A stretch of 64,000 nt of DNA from Nematopogon swammerdamellus. Lineage: Eukaryota; Arthropoda; Insecta; Lepidoptera; Adelidae. How positions within the stretch are numbered: the stretch's first letter is position 1; the number at the start of each line of letters is the position of its first letter. The notes under the pieces are model-generated. The model was not told the origin of the DNA. It ran no database searches and saw only the letters and a program-made list of their open reading frames with translations. The stretch lies in NCBI GenBank assembly GCA_946902875.1, contig OX336340.1, forward strand, positions 13,345,566 to 13,409,565. Reading direction: 5' to 3'. A program made the translations under genes and the position numbers. This document shows, piece by piece, positions 1 to 9,402 of the stretch.

Positions 1-339
1 TAAACTGTCCGAAGGGCGACCACCGTGGCGATTCAGGCCTTCGTACTCGTTGTTCTCCAAAATAGGTGCGTCTAGCAATTCCCAGGGACCGACCATGAGA
101 TGCAGCCCTGGATACTTGCCCTAGCAGCCTAATTATTGGAGACCATCTAACTACGTATGACAAACTATGTAGTACACTGAAACTGTATCTATTATACAAT
201 GGTTGCTCGCACTCCTTTTTATGTGAGTGGTTGAACTTTTGGTTAGCGCGATGTAGGAATCACGCAGAATGTACTAGCAGCGCCATCTACCGGCGCGCGG
301 TGGCATGCGCGTGTGGCGGCTGCACGCATCAATGTTACA
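1..339 (-). repeat. 3' LTR of the deleted gypsy element (partial)
   Basis: Identical by eye to 1871-2209 and preceded on the minus strand by a polypurine tract at 340-352. The outer ~113 bp should lie beyond the window edge. Confidence 0.82.
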
Positions 340-352
340 GACTCCCCCTCTG
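340..352 (-). promoter_or_regulatory. Polypurine tract of the gypsy element
   Basis: On the minus strand CAGAGGGGGAGTC runs directly into the TGTAAC start of the second LTR, the expected plus-strand primer position. Confidence 0.7.
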
Positions 353-517
353 GAACCGAAGACGACCCGGCGAGGTGACAGCAAAAAGGAACAGTGATGC
401 GGCTAGATCTTCTTGGGTTAGTGACCTGCAGTTGTTGAAGCAGCTGTTGGTTGTGCCATCGTTTCTTTCCTAGGTCCTCCCCTCTTGCGCAGAGGCCGAA
501 CAGGTTCAAATGGGATG

Positions 518-1740
518 TCAGCATTCCACAGGATGTTCATTCTCGCCCTCCCCCTGGACCAAAACAGTCCCGAGGGCGTAGCTGCTAGCGTCAGTCTTGA
601 TTACATAGGGTTTGGCTTCGTCCGCCTGTTGGAGGACAGGAGCGGACGTAAGGCATCGCTTCAGTTCGTTGAATGCTATATCTTGTTCTTGGGTCCATAG
701 CCATTTCGCTATCTTCTTCGTTAGACGCGTTAGAGGTTCAACGACCTTGGAAAAGTTTTCTATGAATTTCCGATACCATGAGCATGTTTGTAGAAAAGAC
801 ACCAAGTGTTTCAAATTCTTCGGAGGCGAGAGCTCCGAAATTGCTGCCACCTTCTCTGGGTCAGTCTGTAGACCTGCCGGTGTTATGATGTGACCCAGGT
901 ATTTAACCCTGGAGCAGCAGAAACCACATTTGTCGAGATTTACTGTAACGTTCCAGTCTTGTAAGGTTTTCAGGACTCGTTGTAGATCAACCAAATGTTC
1001 TTCGAACGTAGCTGAGAACAGAATAAGATCGTCCAGGTACGCCAGTAGCTTAACATCGACTATCTGGCTCCTGATGCGATCTATCATTCGCTGAAACGTG
1101 GCCGGTGCGTTACGCAACCCAAACGGCATTCGTACGAACTTGAATAAGCCAAAAGGAGTGATAAAAGCAGTTTTCTCCTGGTGTTGTTCGTGCACTTTCA
1201 CTTGCCAGTAACCTGCACGTAAGTCAAGGGTAGTCATGAAAGGCGTTGGTTTTGCTTCATGTAATAGATCATCAATTCTTGGGATTGGATATGAGTCGGG
1301 CTTGGTAACAGAATTAAGCCTTCGGTAGTCTACGCAGACTCTCACAGTACCGTCCTTCTTAGGTACCATAACCACTGGAGCTGACCAAGGAGAAGTGCAT
1401 GGCACGACCACACCATCTATTAACTTTTTGCTCAGTTCCTTCTGTAAGGTTTCCTTCTTGGGTGGAGACAGGCGGTAGGGTGGCACAGAGATTGGAGCAT
1501 GATCTACTGTGTCGATGCAGTTCTCTGTGTGCAGTACTGGTAGGTCCTTAGTCTTGAATGCATGGGCATTGCTGTTTAGAACTTCTAGTAGCTTCTTGTT
1601 TTCGTTCACATTCAGGGTGCTGACAGTGATGTCGATGGCACTAATATCTCGTCTTGCTTCTCTTCTTTCCCGGGTTTCGCCGACGTCGTTGTCACACGTC
1701 CGTACTTCGTGGTGACGAACTTCGATGAGGTTCCGGGCCG
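518..1740 (-). pseudogene. pol: Ty3/gypsy pol remnant: reverse transcriptase and start of RNase H
   Basis: Reading down from about 1610, the frame gives the linker before RT, then RT blocks in the usual order: SPWSAPVVMVPKKDG, the VCVDYRRLN block, TLDLRAGYWQV, MPFGLRNAPATFQR, the catalytic YLDDLILF box and the LGHIIT block. RNase H begins with KTDASSYALGTVL, then the frame stops at 518 after about 20 more residues. Full gypsy Pol proteins also carry protease in front and the rest of RNase H plus integrase behind, all absent. A further 170 bp to the polypurine tract has a basic, Pol-C-terminus-like stretch in another frame. The RT catalytic YLDD is intact, but no complete polyprotein can be made. 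Confidence 0.85.
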
Positions 1741-1754
1741 CACGTTGGTCGCCA
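1741..1754 (-). promoter_or_regulatory. Primer binding site-like sequence (gypsy element)
   Basis: TGGCGACCAACGTG on the minus strand, three bases after the LTR end. TGG at the start fits pairing with the CCA end of a tRNA; the tRNA was not identified. Confidence 0.55.
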
Positions 1755-1757
1755 GAT

Positions 1758-2209
1758 TGTAGCAAGGCGGACTCGATGGCGGGGTGAAAATAAACGGCGT
1801 GATGTTTAGTAACACACTCGTATATATTCCGTAAGTTCCGTAACATGTACTTGTACGTAATGTAAGTAACTAAACTGTCCGAAGGGCGACCACCGTGGCG
1901 ATTCAGGCCTTCGTACTCGTTGTTCTCCAAAATAGGTGCGTCTAGCAATTCCCAGGGACCGACCATGAGATGCAGCCCTGGATACTTGCCCTAGCAGCCT
2001 AATTATTGGAGACCATCTAACTACGTATGACAAACTATGTAGTACACTGAAACTGTATCTATTATACAATGGTTGCTCGCACTCCTTTTTATGTGAGTGG
2101 TTGAACTTTTGGTTAGCGCGATGTAGGAATCACGCAGAATGTACTAGCAGCGCCATCTACCGGCGCGCGGTGGCATGCGCGTGTGGCGGCTGCACGCATC
2201 AATGTTACA
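1758..2209 (-). repeat. 5' LTR of the deleted gypsy element
   Basis: On the minus strand it starts TGTAACATTG and ends CTTGCTACA, giving the TG...CA ends of an LTR. It is 452 bp long and three bases separate it from the primer site. It matches 1-339 base for base over the shared part. The reading frame that carries the RT domain is open backwards into this LTR (to 1966), which is a chance read-through rather than a gene start. Confidence 0.82.
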
Positions 2210-3026
2210 AATGTAATATAATGACGGATTTCATAGTGAAATTGTGATACAGGGAATAGAGAAGCCAAACAGAAAAAGCCTTCTGTGTAGAGAAGATGTG
2301 CTTTTATGTGATGTGAAGATGTGAGATTAAAATATGGCATTATTATTATAAAAACAGACTGTGAGGTTCAATATGCATATACCGATACATAATTACCATC
2401 TCAAATGTTACTAGTCCGACCTAGACTTGCGCCATTATCATATATCAATGCGCACGTGGTCGCTGAATTAGACAAGGCCGTGGATTTGCTAGAGATGCGC
2501 ATTTTAACGCTTCGAGGTTTTTTTTACAAAATGTTTTTGTTTACTAGCTTTTGATCGCGGCTTCGCTTGCATGAAATTCGTATAAAGAAGAAAGTCAGTA
2601 AGCCCGCTACCGTATCTTTATTTCGGCGGGCGGAACAATTCGGTTTGTGTAAGAGCCGCATCTTAGCGTAATCGGGACTGCATTTTATTTATCCTATCCT
2701 GTGTCCCATATAACTAAATTATGTGCTTACTAAGTTTCATAAAATTCGGATGATCAGTTTAAGAGTTATGGAGGAACATACATACATACAGAAAATATTT
2801 CAAAAAAATCCTCAATTTAGTTTTAGTATCATACATAGAGTCTACAAATGCAGTATCTCATAAAATAAAGTACCTTACTCCATGACCACCCCTTACAGAT
2901 TTACGAGTATTATTAGAATTGATTGTTTATTGATCATTCATATGGCAGTAAGACCACTTAGTAGTTAATAGATTACTTAATAGTTACTTCTGCTGCACTC
3001 GAACTTGTCACCATTTGTTCGGCAAG
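2210..3026. other. Spacer with interspersed repeat copy (2545-2906)
   Basis: No gene seen. The stretch 2545-2906 is one copy of a repeat also found in the opposite orientation at 26121-26476 and 46404-46690. Shared landmarks are a cgcggcttcgc-type end, tatggaggaacatacat, and a gttacgctaag-like segment. It is common lepidopteran-type interspersed DNA, probably a non-autonomous transposon; I cannot classify it further. Confidence 0.5.
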
Positions 3027-3030
3027 GGCT

Positions 3031-3413
3031 TGTTATACCCCCAATTTCATAGAGCTACATTGTAGAATAAATACAAAGCCATTGAGGGTTGGCAGATTTA
3101 TGAGTGGCTCTCGCCACCCCGATGCAACCCCTGTGGGCTTGCACAATAATAAAAAGGTTGTTCACAGTCACAGCCGAGTTCAGTTCAATATCGATTTTCA
3201 CCCCGAACGTACGTGCTGCGCACTACGTAATTAATTTACTAATAAGTACAAACAATCAATCAGTTTCGCAAGTGTCCCAATTAAAACAATTAGTAATCAA
3301 GCTTAGTGGATTACTGTACCCAAATAGTTAAATTCTAAGCATAAGGTCTAGAATTAAAGTTCGTGTGAAATAAATCTTTTTTAAAAACCCGAATTTTACT
3401 GACGGCCATAACA
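3031..3413 (+). repeat. 5' LTR of the errantivirus element
   Basis: 383 bp, TGTTATACCC...GCCATAACA, direct repeat of 11390-11772 with one visible difference. GGCT precedes it. Confidence 0.95.
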
Positions 3414-3416
3414 AAT

Positions 3417-3434
3417 TGGTGGCAGCGGTGGGAT
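3417..3434 (+). promoter_or_regulatory. Primer binding site (errantivirus element)
   Basis: Four bases after the LTR, the sequence TGGTGGCAGCGGTGGGAT begins with TGG, as needed to pair with a tRNA CCA end. The tRNA is not assigned here. Confidence 0.6.
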
Positions 3435-4046
3435 AGCGCTGTTACAGTTCGCGAATAAGGACACTATTAGATTTCCGCGATTCGGAGCAATCGACGTTCA
3501 CGTACGTGAGCGCGGGACTCAGTGAAACCTCGCGCGCGAGCGACCTGCGAACCAGTCACCCGGCTTAGTCTCTAGCCGAGGCGGGACTACATCCGGAGCG
3601 GGCGACGTGATCTTCTTCGTGGCGCCAAGGCTGTCCAGCTGACCTTGAGGGGCACAGCAGCGGAGGAGAGGCGGAGCAAGCGCGTGGCTTGGGGAGCGGA
3701 GGAAGGCGCCGGTGCAGCTCTACGGATGGGGATCTGCGGAGCCAGATCTTCGAGCATCGTGTCATGGGAGCTGCGATTACTGCATTGTGAGTTTGTAAAT
3801 TTTAACTGTAAAATCTATTGATAATCCCGATCAAATACATATTTACTGTCACTATAAGCTCAATAGAGCATGTGTCATTACTCATTAAGTCATAAGTAAA
3901 TAAGTAGGGAGCACAAGTTCATAGTACACATATAATTCAATCGGAGGCAAAATATATAGCATAAAATTTAAATAGCATTTAGCTACTGAGACACTATCTC
4001 TATTAATTAGCTTACATACTAGAATAAATAATCTCAATAAATAAAA
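3435..4046 (+). other. Untranslated leader of the errantivirus element
   Basis: About 610 bp between primer site and gag. It is GC-rich to 3780 and AT-rich after. No ORF of note; packaging and any env splice donor would be expected here or in early gag. Confidence 0.6.
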
Positions 4047-5021
4047 ATGGTTGACGAGAAACCTAAGAGTGCAACGCTAACGAAGGAGCTTTTACCAATA
4101 AATTCATTACTTCAGTTCGTCAAACCATATGATGGAAATAGAAACACCCTTTATATCTTCCTAGATAACTTCGAACAAGCGAAAAAACTCGCAACGCCGG
4201 AACAATGCGAGATTCTATTCCGGTATTCCCTCACCCAACTCACCGGTCCAGCATCGTCTGTCCGTCACTCGTACCCTCGTAACTGGGCAGAACTGAAAAA
4301 GGATTTGCAACAACAATTCGGCTCGAATCACCACTCTAGCTATCTGCTAAGCGATCTGCAAAATATAAGGCAACGTTCAGGAGAAACTGCGGGCGAGTTC
4401 CTCGCACGTGTCGACCTGGCTTACGTCAAGTATGCACACCACATTAGGGACTATTCCCAGGGCCCTGACGATCAATTCCTAAATGGAAGGCTGAGCATCG
4501 CTCAGGAGATATCACTAAATACCTTCATCGCCGGATTAGCAAACAAAGACATCTCACAAGCCATTAGAAACCAGCGAGTTAGAGATCTAAATGAGGCGTT
4601 CACCATAGCGCAGGAAGAAGAAAAGTGGCATAAGCTGTTCGACTACAGGAAAAAATGCAGCTTATGCAACAGAGGCGGCCATGAGAGCCATGAGTGTAGG
4701 AGTAAGACCCGCGATACCGGAAGTCGAAACAACCAAGCTGGGCCTAGCCGCCCAAACACTAATCCGCAGTGGAAGCCTCAGGGAAGCTTCGGTGCCCGCT
4801 ATCAAGGAGATGGGAACCAGAAAAAATTCTGCACTTATTGCAAACGCACCAACCATACGATAGAGCAGTGTTACCGGAAGAATAATGAGAATCAAGGAGC
4901 TGCGGGAGCCTCGTCATCCCGACCAAACAGAGTAAACTATGTGGATGATAACGAAACTCGTCCCGAGGATGATTTAAACGAGCTACAGGAGGACCTGGGC
5001 GCTGCGAGCCTCTCCTGCTAA
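4047..5021 (+). CDS. gag: Gag polyprotein of errantivirus-type element
   Basis: 324-residue structural protein that would assemble the virus-like particle and bind genomic RNA. The start ATG lies in an A-rich context after stops in the leader. Residues about 20-190 give a helical, capsid-like region (blocks such as QQQFGSNHHSSYLLSDL and TAGEFLARVDLAYVK). Two zinc knuckles of the form CX2CX4HX4C follow: CSLCNRGGHESHEC near residue 204 and CTYCKRTNHTIEQC near 261. The C-terminus is polar. No internal stop or frameshift. The last codons overlap the opening of pol, and the slippery heptamer sits 14 codons before the stop, so most ribosomes should make Gag and a minority Gag-Pol. Confidence 0.9.
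   Translation: MVDEKPKSATLTKELLPINSLLQFVKPYDGNRNTLYIFLDNFEQAKKLATPEQCEILFRYSLTQLTGPASSVRHSYPRNWAELKKDLQQQFGSNHHSSYLLSDLQNIRQRSGETAGEFLARVDLAYVKYAHHIRDYSQGPDDQFLNGRLSIAQEISLNTFIAGLANKDISQAIRNQRVRDLNEAFTIAQEEEKWHKLFDYRKKCSLCNRGGHESHECRSKTRDTGSRNNQAGPSRPNTNPQWKPQGSFGARYQGDGNQKKFCTYCKRTNHTIEQCYRKNNENQGAAGASSSRPNRVNYVDDNETRPEDDLNELQEDLGAASLSC
4973..5017 (+). promoter_or_regulatory. -1 ribosomal frameshift signal between gag and pol
   Basis: The heptamer TTTAAAC at 4973-4979 lies in the gag frame exactly as T TTA AAC, the canonical X XXY YYZ slippery form. In the -1 frame a TGA at 4970-4972 is the last stop, so pol opens precisely at the slip. A 6-nt spacer (4980-4985) is followed by a stem CAGGAG (4986-4991) with CTCCTG (5012-5017), and an inner GGC/GCC pairing (4998-5000 with 5008-5010). 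Spacing and layout match known retroviral signals. Efficiency cannot be read from sequence. Confidence 0.85.
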
Positions 5022-8000
5022 CTACGTTCAGCGCATTTGACAAAGGAAACACAAATAAAATAAGATTGCTTACACTAAAATGTTTTTGTGAACCATTAAA
5101 TAAAGAACTCAACCTACTCATCGATACAGGAGCTTCAGTAAGCCTATTAAAATCGAACCTCATAAAAAATTGTAATCTCAAATTAGGCGACGAAGTCCGC
5201 GAGTTAATAGGTGTCACTAACGGGAGAAAACACACGTTAGGTACTGTGGACCTACCGATTGGCGAATTCGGTGATAATAAATATTGTAAATTTCATGTAA
5301 TAGGCCGCACGGATACCCCCTTGCCTTACGATGGCATAATAATAGACGACACCCTCAGGATGATCCAAGCAGACATATCCTATAGGGACGACTCGATAAC
5401 GGTAGGGAAAATTAAATTAAAATTAAACGATGATAAATTCGCTAGTAGCGGACTCCCACGCGGAGGTCAGATTCAGGTACCACCAAAGAGTGGAAAACCA
5501 ACTCATCACCAACAAAAAAATTCAGTAGGGCCCCAGAGACCCGAGCAAAATAAAACAAATAACTATCACAAACAATGTGAAAGTCAGCCGCAGAGGCCAG
5601 AACCTCAAGGAAATTCAGTACCGCCCTCGACACCCGAGCTACATAAAAGGGACAACGGCGCATCAAAAAAAGAACTGTTCCCGATACTAATTCCTCCACG
5701 GACTGAACAAGTGATCGAAGTCGAAATAACAAACCCTTCCATAAAGGAAGGATTGAACGGAAAAATGAAATTTAAAGATAACATAACAATTCCTAGTGCG
5801 ATATTAAAGGTAACCCCACGGGGCACCGCCTTCACTACAATTTTAAACCCCACAGAGAAAGAGGTAACGATAAATTTTGTAAAATTAACACTCTCAAAGC
5901 TTCAAGGACAAGAATTCGTAAACTTTGCGTATGACACAAAGGACTCAAGAACAAATAAATTAAAAGACCAGATCCAAACTGACCATTTGAACGAGGAAGA
6001 AAGGAAAAGCTTACTCGAAACCTGTGAAGCATTCCCCGACATATTTTATCTAGAAGGCGACAAATTATCTTGCACAAATAAAGTGCAACATACAATTAAC
6101 ACGGGCGACACTCCGCCCATTCACACAAAAACGTACCGCTACCCAGAATGCCACAAAGCCGAGGTAGTCAAACAAATGGATAAAATGTTGAAAGAGGACA
6201 TAATAGAACAAAGCAACTCACCGTGGTCAAGCCCCATCTGGGTGGTCCCTAAAAAACCGGGACCCAACGGAGAGCGAAAGTGGCGAATTGTAGTGGATTT
6301 TAGACGCTTAAACGAACACACGGTAGGAGACGCTTATGGCCTACCTAACATAACAGAAATATTGGACCAGTTAGGCCATAGTAAATATATCACTACGTTA
6401 GATTTAGCCAGTGGGTTTCATCAGATTCCGATGAACCCTGATGATGCAGCTAAAACAGCTTTCACAATACCCCAAGGTCACTTCCAGTACAAAAAGATGC
6501 CATTCGGCTTGCGCAATGCGCCCGCGACCTTCCAACGCCTGATGGATAGCGTTTTAACCGGAATCCAGGGAAATAGGTGTCTTGTGTACCTAGACGACAT
6601 AGTCATATACGCAAGAACACTAGAAGAACACAACGAAAGGCTCACAAACGTATTTGAAAGGCTCAGAGAAGCCAAACTACAACTACAACCTGAAAAATGC
6701 AATTTCCTTATGAAAGAAGTGATATATTTAGGACATAATATCTCCGAGAAAGGAGTGTCGCCGAACCCGGACAAAATAAAAGCCATTACGGACTTTCCCC
6801 AACCCAAGAACGCAAAAGATATTAAATCCTTCCTTGGGCTCTGTGGATACTATAGAAGATTTATTAGAGATTTTTCAAAGATAGCAAAACCCATGACAGA
6901 ACTATTAAAAAAGGATGTCACTTTCAATTGGTCACAAAAGGTAAACGAATCATTCACATTGTTAAAAAACAAACTGACGAATACACCACTATTACAATAC
7001 CCTGATTTCTCGCGAGAATTTCTAGTAACAACGGATGCTTCAAACCTCGCCATAGGTGGTATTCTGTCGCAGGGGGAAGTAGGAAAGGACCTCCCAATAT
7101 GTTACGCAAGTCGAACACTAAATAAAGCTGAAAAGAATTACTCGACCACCGAGAAAGAGTTGCTGGCAATTGTTTGGACAGTACAACAATTCCGACCTTA
7201 TTTGTACGGAAGAAAATTTAAAATAATAACCGACCATAAACCACTCACCTGGCTATTCAATGTAAAGGACCCAGGTAGTCGCTTAGTGAGATGGCGCCTG
7301 AAGCTCGAGGAGTATGATTACGAGATCGCCTACAAGGCAGGTAAAACGAACGTGAATGCCGACGCCCTTTCACGCAACCCACCTGTTGAGCTCGTAAATT
7401 TTATTACCGTTGACAACTTCATTGAGAAAGTGAGAGCCCAGGCGGCCGTATACAAAAGTTATCCAAAAAACCCTCGAATTAGAACAAAGGAAACTAATAT
7501 CACCCATCCGCGAAATTTTGATAAACATGTCGTCATCCGAGCAACAACTGATCTGTCGGCCGACCTGTTGCCTCAGACGCAAATACTTAATAGAATACGA
7601 AGCGTAACTTTCAGAGCAGAAAGAAGAGAGGTGGGTGAAATAAAAACATTGGAAAACTTAAAAACTAAACAGAAGTATTACTTTCTGTTTCTAACAGAAA
7701 AAGCTAATGAACCAATTAATGAAGAGATACTACTCAGAACCCTCCACAAGTTGAGGAACCATATAGATATGGATAATATAAAGCACTTGTCGATCGAAAA
7801 CTTCCTAAAAGATAATAACCACTTGAATAAATTATTTTTATACGCTCTGAACGAATTGAATAAAGAAAATGAGACGGTAACCTTGTATAGCAGTAATTTG
7901 TTAAATGTACCGAGGGAAAGTGTACCTAAAATATTGGAAGAAAACCATGCACCACCAATGATAGGTCATTTAGGAGCGACGAAAACATACGAATACATCG

Positions 8001-9211
8001 CAAGAAAATACTACTGGAAAGGGATGAAAGGCGACATAGAAGAATTCTGTAAAAATTGCGAGACATGCAGGAAAAACAAGTGCAATAGGCAAAACACACA
8101 TGTGCCTCAGGTTATTACGACGACATCGAAAAACCCGTTTGATAAAATTTTTGTGGACCTGGTAGGTCCCCTTCCGCCCACAACAAAGGGACATAAGTAC
8201 ATTCTGACCATACAGGATGACTTGACCAAATACAGTGCAGCATACCCGCTGAAAGCAGCATCCGCTGCACAAGCAGCCGAGAATCTATTGTTATTCATTT
8301 CCCAATTCGGACTACCTAAAGAAATTCAGAGCGACCAAGGTAGCAATTTCACCAGCAGAATATTTGATGGAGTTTTGGAAATATTAGGAGTAAAACATCG
8401 GCTTTCGTCGACGTATCATCCGCAAAGCAACGGAGCCCTAGAGAGGTCACACGCGACGCTTAAGGATTATCTTAGGTCATACGTGAATGAGAAAAGTTCT
8501 AATTGGAATAAGTATTTACCTACAGCTATGATGTCGTATAATCTATCGATGCACAGCACAACAAAGTATACACCGTACGAGCTAGTGTTCGGTAGAGAAG
8601 CCACTATACCTAGCGCAGAGGACTTGCGCGCTCAACCATCGCATACGTACGACGACTACCTCCACGACATACAGGAACGTCTTGAAACGATGCATAAGCT
8701 AGCTGTAAATAACATTACCAAATCAAAAGAGAAATCAAAGGAAAGAAGCGATAACAAAAACAACGCCGCGAATCGGAATTATAAGGTAGGTGACAGGGTC
8801 CTGTTAAAGGTACGCCAGCCTCAGACACCTTTGTCACCTCGGTATGATACTGGATGGCAGATCGTCGACATAAATGAAAATTATAATAATGTGACCATCA
8901 CAAAGGATAACCAAAATAAAAGGATAAATATCCAAGAGATACACCCTACAGTGATCAATGGGAATAACCTAACGCAAGACCAATTGGAAGATCTAAGCTT
9001 ATTGGATGAGATAATCGAAAACGACGAAGTCGAGGATAACAAAATTGTAAATACCAATAGGAATAATGTACAAGAGGATATAAACTTAGATGAGAATAGT
9101 GATACCGAACAAATATTGGACTTCGATACGATAGATAGAATAATAGAGAGCCCCACGGAAGCCCTCACTAGCGAGCAGTTAGACGAACTGGCAAATAACG
9201 CTTTAGAATAA
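4973..9211 (+). CDS. pol: Pol polyprotein (protease, RT, RNase H, integrase), made by -1 frameshift
   Basis: Open without a stop from the frameshift site to 9211. Domains in order: aspartic protease with LIDTGASVSLL near 5120; RT with SPIWVVPKK, TTLDLASGFHQIPM, MPFGLRNAPATFQRLMD and the catalytic YLDDIVIYA box near 6590; RNase H with TTDASNLAIGGILSQ near 7030 and the TDHKPLTWL block near 7240; and integrase. Integrase has an H..H...CX2C finger (CKNCETCRK near 8060), the first catalytic Asp in FVDLVGPLPP, SDQGSNFTS for the second and HPQSNGALERSHATLKDYL for the Glu. A charged, Asn-rich tail follows. All key catalytic residues are present, so this Pol may be active. There is no pol ATG at the frame opening, in line with expression as a Gag-Pol fusion. 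Confidence 0.92.
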   Translation, partial: FKRATGGPGRCEPLLLTTFSAFDKGNTNKIRLLTLKCFCEPLNKELNLLIDTGASVSLLKSNLIKNCNLKLGDEVRELIGVTNGRKHTLGTVDLPIGEFGDNKYCKFHVIGRTDTPLPYDGIIIDDTLRMIQADISYRDDSITVGKIKLKLNDDKFASSGLPRGGQIQVPPKSGKPTHHQQKNSVGPQRPEQNKTNNYHKQCESQPQRPEPQGNSVPPSTPELHKRDNGASKKELFPILIPPRTEQVIEVEITNPSIKEGLNGKMKFKDNITIPSAILKVTPRGTAFTTILNPTEKEVTINFVKLTLSKLQGQEFVNFAYDTKDSRTNKLKDQIQTDHLNEEERKSLLETCEAFPDIFYLEGDKLSCTNKVQHTINTGDTPPIHTKTYRYPECHKAEVVKQMDKMLKEDIIEQSNSPWSSPIWVVPKKPGPNGERKWRIVVDFRRLNEHTVGDAYGLPNITEILDQLGHSKYITTLDLASGFHQIPMNPDDAAKTAFTIPQGHFQYKKMPFGLRNAPATFQRLMDSVLTGIQGNRCLVYLDDIVIYARTLEEHNERLTNVFERLREAKLQLQPEKCNFLMKEVIYLGHNISEKGVSPNPDKIKAITDFPQPKNAKDIKSFLGLCGYYRRFIRDFSKIAKPMTELLKKDVTFNWSQKVNESFTLLKNKLTNTPLLQYPDFSREFLVTTDASNLAIGGILSQGEVGKDLPICYASRTLNKAEKNYSTTEKELLAIVWTVQQFRPYLYGRKFKIITDHKPLTWLFNVKDPGSRLVRWRLKLEEYDYEIAYKAGKTNVNADALSRNPPVELVNFITVDNFIEKVRAQAAVYKSYPKNPRIRTKETNITHPRNFDKHVVIRATTDLSADLLPQTQILNRIRSVTFRAERREVGEIKTLENLKTKQKYYFLFLTEKANEPINEEILLRTLHKLRNHIDMDNIKHLSIENFLKDNNHLNKLFLYALNELNKENETVTLYSSNLLNVPRESVPKILEENHAPPMIGHLGATKTYEYIARKYYWKGMKGDIEEFCKNCETCRKNKCNRQNTHVPQVITTTSKNPFDKIFVDLVGPLPPTTKGHKYILTIQDDLTKYSAAYPLKAASAAQAAENLLLFISQFGLPKEIQSDQGSNFTSRIFDGVLEILGVKHRLSSTYHPQSNGALERSHATLKDYLRSYVNEKSSNWNKYLPTAMMSYNLSMHSTTKYTPYELVFGREATIPSAEDLRAQPSHTYDDYLHDIQERLETMHKLAVNNITKSKEKSKERSDNKNNAANRNYKVGDRVLLKVRQPQTPLSPRYDTGWQIVDINENYNNVTITKDNQNKRINIQEIHPTVINGNNLTQDQLEDLSLLDEIIENDEVEDNKIVNTNRNNVQEDINLDENSDTEQILDFDTIDRIIESPTEALTSEQLDELANNALE

Positions 9212-9402
9212 CATGTACAAAAAAAAAAAAAAAAAAACACACACACCTTTTAAAATATTAATTTACTTGTAGGATAATAAATAGAGTAAGATTTTATTAA
9301 AATGTAAGCAACATTAATCCATTAAGTAAGGTATAATACTCTAACTTAGAGTTAGCTCATCGAATAAATAAAAGTGGGTAAACAGGAATAAATTAATTAC
9401 AG
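9212..9402 (+). promoter_or_regulatory. Pol-env spacer with A-run and candidate env splice acceptor
   Basis: After the pol stop comes an A-run at about 9220-9236, then AT-rich DNA with stops in all frames. The sequence attaattacag ends in AG at 9401-9402. Directly after it the env frame opens with a hydrophobic stretch but no ATG, as expected if env mRNA is spliced and takes its start codon from a 5' exon, which is known for errantiviruses. The donor was not identified. Confidence 0.4.

Larger units (their letters stand above)
1..2209 (-). mobile_element. Internally deleted Ty3/gypsy LTR retrotransposon, truncated by window start
   Basis: An LTR element read on the minus strand. The same sequence occurs at 1-339 and 1871-2209 without a visible mismatch. 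On the minus strand the upstream LTR begins TGTAACATTG at 2209 and ends CTTGCTACA at 1758 (452 bp). A primer-binding-like TGGCGACCAACGTG follows at 1754-1741, and a polypurine tract (AGAGGGGGA) lies at 340-352 directly before the second LTR. Between primer site and polypurine tract only about 1.4 kb remains: the reverse transcriptase part of pol and a short tail. Gag, protease, most of RNase H and integrase are missing, so it is non-autonomous. About 113 bp of the distal LTR should lie left of the window, so its target duplication cannot be checked. LTR identity implies recent insertion. Confidence 0.85.

Noticed and set aside
231..893. Plus-strand frames over the first element
   Set aside because: Antisense to the gypsy LTR and RT remnant.
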